NCBI GenBank assembly: GCA_910588155.1
Contig: CAJUPB010000016.1
Coordinates: forward strand, 24,595-42,768
Direction of reading: 5' to 3'
DNA length: 18,174 nucleotides
Source of the DNA: an uncultured Christensenellaceae bacterium
Lineage (GTDB): Bacteria; Bacillota; Clostridia; Christensenellales; Pumilibacteraceae
Positions 13,609 to 18,174 of the stretch are shown piece after piece. The position numbers were made by a program, and so were the translations under genes. The notes below the pieces were generated by a model. It was not told where the DNA came from. It saw only the letters and a program-made list of their open reading frames with translations, and ran no database searches. Each line of letters begins with the position of its first letter. Within the stretch, counting starts at the first letter, position 1.

Positions 13609-14658
13609 TCACTTGCAGTCGTCGATTATTATTTGCGCGATTTTGCGCGTGCCGTCTATGCGTCCCAGAGAAGACATACCGTCTTTCAGCGCGGCTTTGG
13701 AAGCAATAAGCTTGTCCAGCGATGACAAAAGACTGCCTGCCGTCATCTGCTCCTGCTTCAAAACGAGCGCCGCACCGCGCTTGCAAAAATATTCGGCGTT
13801 GTCAATCTGGTCGCCGCGCGACGCCCCTTTCGGCAGGGGAACGATAAGCGTCGGCTTTTTCAAAGCCATAAGCTCGAACAGCGCGCCGCTGCCGCCGCGC
13901 GACAGAACAAAGTCGGCAAGAGCATAACAGTCCTCGATTTTGTCCGTATACCCGATTGCCTTATATCCCGCGCGCTCCGTGCCCGTCGCCAGCTTTTCGC
14001 CGGTTATGTGCAGAACGTCGAACCTCGCGCACAGCTCGTTCAAACAGCCGAGAACGACGTCGTTAATCGCCTTTGCGCCGCTCGAACCCCCGACGACCAG
14101 CAGACAGGGGCGGCGTGCGCCCAAACCGTATTTCTTGACGGCGTCCTCGCGCGAACCGTAATATATCGACTGCCGAATGGGCGCGCCCGTGTGAATGGCG
14201 TCGTCGCTCTCGATTGTGTCGAAAGACGTGAACAGATATTTGCAGCGCCGCCTCGACAGCCTGTTGGCAAGCCCCAGCGTCATATCGCTCTCGTGCATAA
14301 ATATGTGCGGATGCTTCTTTGCGGCAAGCACGACGGGAAGGGCGACGTATCCGCCTTTCGAGAATATCGCGTCGGGTCGGATTTGCCGCAAAAGCGCGGC
14401 TGCCTGTCTTTTGGCTTTCGCCAGCTTGAACGGCACGCCGAACGCTTTTAATATGTTCTTGCCGCCTCGGCTCAACTTCACCGCGTCGATTCCGTGGTAT
14501 ATCGCACTGTCGCCGACAAGCTTCTTTTCGTAACCGCTGTTGCTGCCGATGAAATGTATCTCCGTGAAAAACGACTTCAAAAACGGCAGCAGCGCCAGAC
14601 AGGGAAGCACGTGTCCGGCAGTGCCTCCGCCCGTCATAACAAGCACTTTCTTTTCCAA
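13609..14658 (-). CDS. murG: UDP-GlcNAc:lipid I N-acetylglucosaminyltransferase (MurG family)
   Basis: MurG adds GlcNAc to lipid I at the inner membrane face, giving lipid II for peptidoglycan synthesis. The 349-residue GT-B protein has the N-terminal loop GGGTAGHV (10-17), KGGYVALP (101-108), HESD (122-125) where many MurG proteins have HEQN, GAPIR (158-162), the second glycine loop GGSSGAKAIN (190-199), and the UDP-GlcNAc site SRGGSGALFE (253-262) with QIDNAEY (284-290). The HESD form is found in a subset of Bacillota MurG and MurG-like proteins, so a paralogue role cannot be excluded. The start is TTG with AAGGAG six bases upstream (14665-14670 on the complement). It is divergent from the hydrolase gene; no other mur or division gene is adjacent. 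Confidence 0.88.
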   Translation of the reverse strand: MEKKVLVMTGGGTAGHVLPCLALLPFLKSFFTEIHFIGSNSGYEKKLVGDSAIYHGIDAVKLSRGGKNILKAFGVPFKLAKAKRQAAALLRQIRPDAIFSKGGYVALPVVLAAKKHPHIFMHESDMTLGLANRLSRRRCKYLFTSFDTIESDDAIHTGAPIRQSIYYGSREDAVKKYGLGARRPCLLVVGGSSGAKAINDVVLGCLNELCARFDVLHITGEKLATGTERAGYKAIGYTDKIEDCYALADFVLSRGGSGALFELMALKKPTLIVPLPKGASRGDQIDNAEYFCKRGAALVLKQEQMTAGSLLSSLDKLIASKAALKDGMSSLGRIDGTRKIAQIIIDDCK

Positions 14659-14728
14659 TTTCTACTCCTTAAACAACGTATTTCGCGACCCCGTGTCGCC
14701 GATTCGCAAAAAAAACCGCGGCAGGGAG

Positions 14729-14757
14729 TTGACTTTGTCGGATAAGTCGGCTATAAT
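14729..14757 (+). promoter_or_regulatory. Housekeeping-type promoter for the alpha/beta hydrolase
   Basis: TTGACT (14729-14734) and TATAAT (14752-14757) are separated by exactly 17 bases. The expected start near 14764 leaves a 5' untranslated leader of about 128 nt before the ATG at 14892. A 10-base palindrome, ATGACGTCAT (14843-14852), lies within that leader and could be a regulator site. Confidence 0.8.
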
Positions 14758-14806
14758 TATTTAAAGACCTTTCGCCGCCGCTTTTCTCCGAATACAAGCA
14801 AACTAT

Positions 14807-14834
14807 ATTATAAAACGCGAGCGGCGGCGCAAAA
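14807..14834 (-). promoter_or_regulatory. Possible murG promoter (weak -35)
   Basis: Read on the minus strand, a perfect TATAAT (complement of 14807-14812) is preceded after 16 bases by TTTGCG (complement of 14829-14834), a poor -35 box. A promoter for murG must lie somewhere in the 233-nt divergent region, and this is the best candidate I see. It would give a leader of about 140 nt and would face the hydrolase promoter. Confidence 0.4.
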
Positions 14835-14891
14835 TAAAATTTATGACGTCATTTCGTCGAATCCTATCGAAAACACAGCGAGGAGAAAATT

Positions 14892-15794
14892 ATGGAAAGA
14901 AAAACATTCGCTGCGGCAGACGGCAAAGAAATATCATACGCCGTTTTCGCCGACGTCAAACAGCCGAAAGCCGTATTGCAGATAGTGCACGGTATGGTCG
15001 AGCATATCGGCAGATATTCGGACTTCGCCCGCTTTATGAACGAACACGGTTATATCGTAGCAGGCGACGACCACCGCGCCCACGGACTGACCGACAAAGA
15101 CGCGCTCGGACTTGCCGGCGAGGGCGACCTTTTCGAAAACACGGTGTCCGATTTGCTGCGCTTGACAAATATATTGAAAGAGACTTACAATCTTCCCGTC
15201 ATAGTGCTGGGACACAGCTACGGTTCGTTTCTGACGCAACGCTATCTGACCGAGGACACCGAAGGCATCGTCGGTTGCGTTTTGAGCGGGAGCGCGCTTA
15301 TGCCCAAAGGCACGGCAAAATTCGGCAGGTCTGTCGCAAAAGGCAAACTCAAAAAACATAAGGACGAAAGGGGCAGTCTGTTTGCCAAACTCACCTTCGA
15401 AAGCTACGACAAAAAGTTTAAGGAAGAGGGCATAAACGCCTGGATGACGAGAGACAAAAAAATCGTCGGCGAGTATAACGTGGACAAGCTCTGCGACTTC
15501 GTATGTTCCAACGGCTTCTATTACTATATGTTCAACGGTCTTTGCTCGATAGCCGACGACGACAACGCAAAGATAAGAAAGGACCTGCCTCTGCTGCTGA
15601 TTGCCGGGGACAAAGACGGCGTGGGCGCAAACGGCAAACTCGTCAAAAAACTGTATAAGAAGTTCGCCGACCTGGGTTTGAACCCGCAAATGAAACTGTA
15701 TGAGGGCGCGCGCCACGAAGTCCTCAACGAAATAAACCGCGACGAGGTGTACAAAGACGTACTCGCGTTCTGCGACTCCTGCACGGAAAAATAG
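14892..15794 (+). CDS. Alpha/beta hydrolase, monoacylglycerol lipase / lysophospholipase type
   Basis: The 300-residue protein fits the serine aminopeptidase S33 / Hydrolase_4 group of alpha/beta hydrolases, often annotated as lysophospholipases or monoacylglycerol lipases. HGMVEHIGRY (33-42) supplies the oxyanion-hole region, GHSYGS (107-112) the nucleophile Ser109, GDKDGVG (239-245) the acid (probably Asp242), and ARHEVLNE (273-280) the base His275. Between residues about 140 and 225 is the lid region. There is no signal peptide or membrane helix, so it should be cytoplasmic. GAGGAGA lies a few bases before the ATG. It is a monocistronic unit with its own promoter and terminator. The natural ester substrate cannot be told from sequence. 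Confidence 0.9.
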   Translation: MERKTFAAADGKEISYAVFADVKQPKAVLQIVHGMVEHIGRYSDFARFMNEHGYIVAGDDHRAHGLTDKDALGLAGEGDLFENTVSDLLRLTNILKETYNLPVIVLGHSYGSFLTQRYLTEDTEGIVGCVLSGSALMPKGTAKFGRSVAKGKLKKHKDERGSLFAKLTFESYDKKFKEEGINAWMTRDKKIVGEYNVDKLCDFVCSNGFYYYMFNGLCSIADDDNAKIRKDLPLLLIAGDKDGVGANGKLVKKLYKKFADLGLNPQMKLYEGARHEVLNEINRDEVYKDVLAFCDSCTEK

Positions 15795-15810
15795 AGAATA
15801 TGTTCCGATA

Positions 15811-15842
15811 AAAAGAGCAGCGCGAAATGCGCTGCTTTTTTT
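15811..15842. terminator. Intrinsic terminator after the hydrolase gene
   Basis: GCAGCGC (15817-15823) and GCGCTGC (15829-15835) form a perfect seven-base stem around GAAAT, followed by seven T residues. An A-rich stretch precedes the stem, so it may work in both directions. It starts 16 bases after the stop codon and separates the hydrolase from the metallopeptidase gene. Confidence 0.92.
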
Positions 15843-15905
15843 GCGTATAAAGCAAAAGCGGAGTGCATAGACATATACAAACGGAAAAAATACAAGGAGC
15901 TTTTT

Positions 15906-17381
15906 ATGAAACGACTTAAACGTTTTGCCATTGTTTTTGCACTCATTATATGCGTAAGCGCGTTTGTCGGTTGCAACGACGGCGGACTCGACGAAATATC
16001 CAAAGGACTGTCCACATACGATATAAACGCCAGCTACGACGGAGAAGAACATAAGCTTACGGCAAGTATGACCGTGGACTATGTGAACAATTACGACGTC
16101 GAACTCGACAGGGTGGAGTTTCACTTATATCCCTCCGCATACCGCGAGGGCGCGCGCTTTGCGCCGATTGAAAAAGCGGACGAGGCAAAGGCATACCCCT
16201 CGGGCAAAAACTACGGCGGCATAACCGTGACGAACGTAACCGTCGGTTCTTCGCAGAAGGAAGTCACGATTTCGGGAAGCGACGAGGATATTTTGTGCGT
16301 GACGCTGGACGACAAACTGCTTCCCGGCGCCAAAGTCAAGATAGGCGTGGACTTCGAGGTGAAGCTCGCAAACGTCCGCCACAGACTCGGCTATAACGGC
16401 AAGACAGTCAATCTCGGCAACTTCTATCCCGTTGCCTGCGTATACGAAAACGGCGGTTTCAGAACCGACCCTTATTATGCCGTGGGCGACCCCTTTTACA
16501 GCGAGGCGGCAAACTATAACGTCACTATGAAATACCCCGCAGGCTATAAAATGGCGCACACGGGCAGCGGCTCTCACGTTGCCGACGGAGACAGCGTGAC
16601 GGCGTCGATAACGGCAAGCGCAGTGCGTGATTTTGCGGCTGTGCTCGGCGAGTTCGAAACCAAGGAAACCAAGGTCGGCGATACGTCGGTTATGTATTTC
16701 TATTATGCAGACACCGCGCCCGACGCGTCGCTGAAAGCCGCCGCAGACGCTCTGACGACGTTTAACGACAAGTTCGGCAAATACCCCTATCCGACGTACA
16801 GCGTCGTGCAGACTTCCTTTTTGCAGGGCGGAATGGAATATCCGAACCTCTCGTTAATCTCCGATGCAATGAACAATTCGACATATATCGACGCCGTTAT
16901 ACACGAAACGGCACACCAGTGGTGGTACGGCGTCGTCGGCAACGACGAAACGGCAAACTCGTGGCTGGACGAGGGACTGACGGAATACAGCGCTTCGCTT
17001 TTCTACGCGCTGAATCCCGACTACGGCGTGGAGTTCGAAAAGCGTATAAGCGACGCGCTGTCCTCTCTTATGCTGTATATAGAGCTGTATAAGCCGGGCT
17101 TCGATGCCGACACGTCGATGGATAGGTCGCTTGCCGAATACGCCGACAATATGGAATACACGTATATGACTTACGTAAAAGGTCAGTTGATGTTCGACAA
17201 CCTGCGCAGAATAATCGGCGACGACGCGTTCTATGCCGCACTCAAAGATTATTACACGGCAAACTATCTCAAAATAGCGCTGCCCGACTCGCTGATAGCC
17301 TGCTTCGAAAAGGCGGCGAAAAGGGAACTCAAAGCGTACTTCGATTCTTGGACGCAGGGCAACGTAAAACTTTTTCAATGA
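15906..17381 (+). CDS. Lipoprotein M1-family zinc metallopeptidase
   Basis: The 491-residue protein begins with a basic, hydrophobic signal ending in a lipobox-like FVGC (Cys23), so it is probably lipid-anchored outside the membrane. An N-terminal beta-rich domain (about 40-250) precedes a gluzincin catalytic domain. GGMEYP (308-313) is the M1 exopeptidase loop. HETAH (333-337) with Glu356 in WLDEGLTEY forms the zinc site, and Tyr423 in TYVKG fits the transition-state tyrosine. It lacks the large C-terminal helical domain of aminopeptidase N, as is common in Bacillota M1 lipoproteins. AAGGAG (15894-15899) sets the start. It likely trims extracellular peptides; substrate is unknown. The amidase gene follows by 57 nt, suggesting joint transcription. 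No strong promoter is visible in the 63 nt after the preceding terminator. Confidence 0.92.
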   Translation: MKRLKRFAIVFALIICVSAFVGCNDGGLDEISKGLSTYDINASYDGEEHKLTASMTVDYVNNYDVELDRVEFHLYPSAYREGARFAPIEKADEAKAYPSGKNYGGITVTNVTVGSSQKEVTISGSDEDILCVTLDDKLLPGAKVKIGVDFEVKLANVRHRLGYNGKTVNLGNFYPVACVYENGGFRTDPYYAVGDPFYSEAANYNVTMKYPAGYKMAHTGSGSHVADGDSVTASITASAVRDFAAVLGEFETKETKVGDTSVMYFYYADTAPDASLKAAADALTTFNDKFGKYPYPTYSVVQTSFLQGGMEYPNLSLISDAMNNSTYIDAVIHETAHQWWYGVVGNDETANSWLDEGLTEYSASLFYALNPDYGVEFEKRISDALSSLMLYIELYKPGFDADTSMDRSLAEYADNMEYTYMTYVKGQLMFDNLRRIIGDDAFYAALKDYYTANYLKIALPDSLIACFEKAAKRELKAYFDSWTQGNVKLFQ

Positions 17382-17438
17382 TTGCCGCAAAAAAACAAAA
17401 TTGCGTGTGTGCGGAAAAACCGCAAAGGAAGGGAATGA

Positions 17439-18134
17439 ATGTTCGTATCGATTAAAAAGAAAACCATTCTGCTAATCGCGCTTGCGATAATAACCGCCGT
17501 CAGCGTCTGCCTGATTGCCTATCCGATTGCCACGGCTTCGGCGGCGCCGAAAAACGGCAAGACGATTGTCATAGACGCGGGTCACGGCGGCGTGGACGGC
17601 GGAGTGCAGGGCGTGAATACAAAGACGAAGGAGAGCGACATAAACCTGACGATTGCCCGCGTGCTCAAAGCCGAGCTGGAAAGCGGCGGCTACACCGTCG
17701 TAATGACGCGCAAAAACTCCGACGGACTCTACGGGCTTTCGTCGAAGAACAAAAAGCAGAAGGATATGGCGACCAGACGCGACATCATTCGCGGCGCAAA
17801 CGCCGACCTCGTCATAAGCATTCACCAGAATTTCTATCCCCGAAGCAGCGTCCGCGGCGCGCAGGTGTTTTACGCGCCGGGCAGCGAAACGGGCAAGGCG
17901 ATGGCGGACTCTATGCAGTCGATAATAAATATGAATCTCGAAGCGTGCGACCGCACGGCAATGCAGGGCGATTACTACGTTTTGCAATGCTCCGAAGTTC
18001 CCAGCCTGCTCGTGGAATGCGGATTCCTCTCCAACCCCGACGACGAAAAACTCCTTCTCGACGCGGACTATCAGAAGAAGATTGCGTATACTATATATAC
18101 CGGCATCAACACCATCCTCTCTGACGGGTTATAA
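17439..18134 (+). CDS. cwlD: N-acetylmuramoyl-L-alanine amidase, CwlD-like (Amidase_3)
   Basis: The 231-residue protein has an N-terminal signal or anchor helix (about 8-30, with a possible cleavage after ASA at 33-35) and one Amidase_3 domain. Zinc ligands are His49 in IDAGHGG, Glu65 in KESDINL and His129 in SIHQNFYP; the catalytic glutamate is Glu193 in LVECGFLSN. This layout and length match CwlD, which with PdaA makes muramic delta-lactam in spore cortex in endospore formers. A general cell-wall amidase role is equally possible here, because nothing else sporulation-related is visible. AAGGAAGGG (17425-17433) sets the ATG at 17439. The last four residues, SDGL, and the TAA come from the left end of a family A repeat, exactly as in purD. 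Confidence 0.9.
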   Translation: MFVSIKKKTILLIALAIITAVSVCLIAYPIATASAAPKNGKTIVIDAGHGGVDGGVQGVNTKTKESDINLTIARVLKAELESGGYTVVMTRKNSDGLYGLSSKNKKQKDMATRRDIIRGANADLVISIHQNFYPRSSVRGAQVFYAPGSETGKAMADSMQSIINMNLEACDRTAMQGDYYVLQCSEVPSLLVECGFLSNPDDEKLLLDADYQKKIAYTIYTGINTILSDGL

Positions 18135-18174
18135 GCGTCGCATTTCATCGTCAGCCTTCACGATTTCTCGGGTC
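18121..18174 (+). repeat. Family A structured repeat, left part, cut by the window end (A4)
   Basis: CTGACGGGTTATAAGC (18121-18136) is the standard left terminal repeat and includes the cwlD stop TAA (18132-18134). The following GTCGCA..CATCGTCAG and GATTTC (18162-18167) then TCGGGTC match the variant II copy A2. The apical hairpin and right end lie beyond the window. Confidence 0.85.

Overview
The window looks like a chromosomal segment from a low-to-mid GC monoderm bacterium, most likely an uncultured gut-type member of the class Clostridia (Bacillota). The reasons are the purN-purH-purD-purL order, a single-chain ~1260-residue PurL of the clostridial kind, a CwlD-type amidase, AAGGAG ribosome binding sites in front of nearly every gene, and TTG/GTG starts. 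This placement is inference from gene content; no rRNA or marker gene is present.

Layout. (1) 1-8625: the distal half of a de novo purine operon (purN, purH, purD, purL), all on +. The genes are separated by unusually long spacers (138, 613 and 511 nt) filled with structured repeats. purL ends at a good intrinsic terminator (8645-8678). (2) 8762-12052: a consensus-like promoter, apparently leaderless, drives a five-gene unit: a 209-residue membrane protein, an 85-residue basic protein, a duplicated DUF1538-type membrane protein and two P-II-like proteins with an ATGA overlap. (3) 12252-14658, - strand: murG followed by a membrane-anchored protein with GGSGDE-type propeller repeats. (4) 14729-15842: a promoter, a lysophospholipase-like alpha/beta hydrolase and its terminator. 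(5) 15906-18134: a lipoprotein M1 zinc metallopeptidase and a CwlD-like N-acetylmuramoyl-L-alanine amidase, both acting outside the membrane.

The most unusual content is a family of ~125-bp structured repeats (called family A here) at five places: before purN and after purH, purD, the second P-II gene and cwlD. Each intact copy has near-perfect terminal inverted repeats (GACGGGTTATAAGC ... GCTTCTAACCCGTC). Inner stems change in sequence between copies but stay complementary. A conserved apical hairpin (CGTAC ... GTACG) sits in the centre. In all four copies whose left end is visible, the stop codon of the upstream gene lies inside the left terminal repeat. A 133-bp derivative is tandemly repeated after purD, and a different 199-bp unit (family B) is duplicated between purH and purD. 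No copy is followed by a T-tract, so these are not ordinary terminators.

A second candidate system is the DUF1538/P-II/P-II operon. It looks like a membrane transporter or channel of unknown substrate controlled by two divergent P-II-like sensors that lack an obvious T-loop uridylylation motif.
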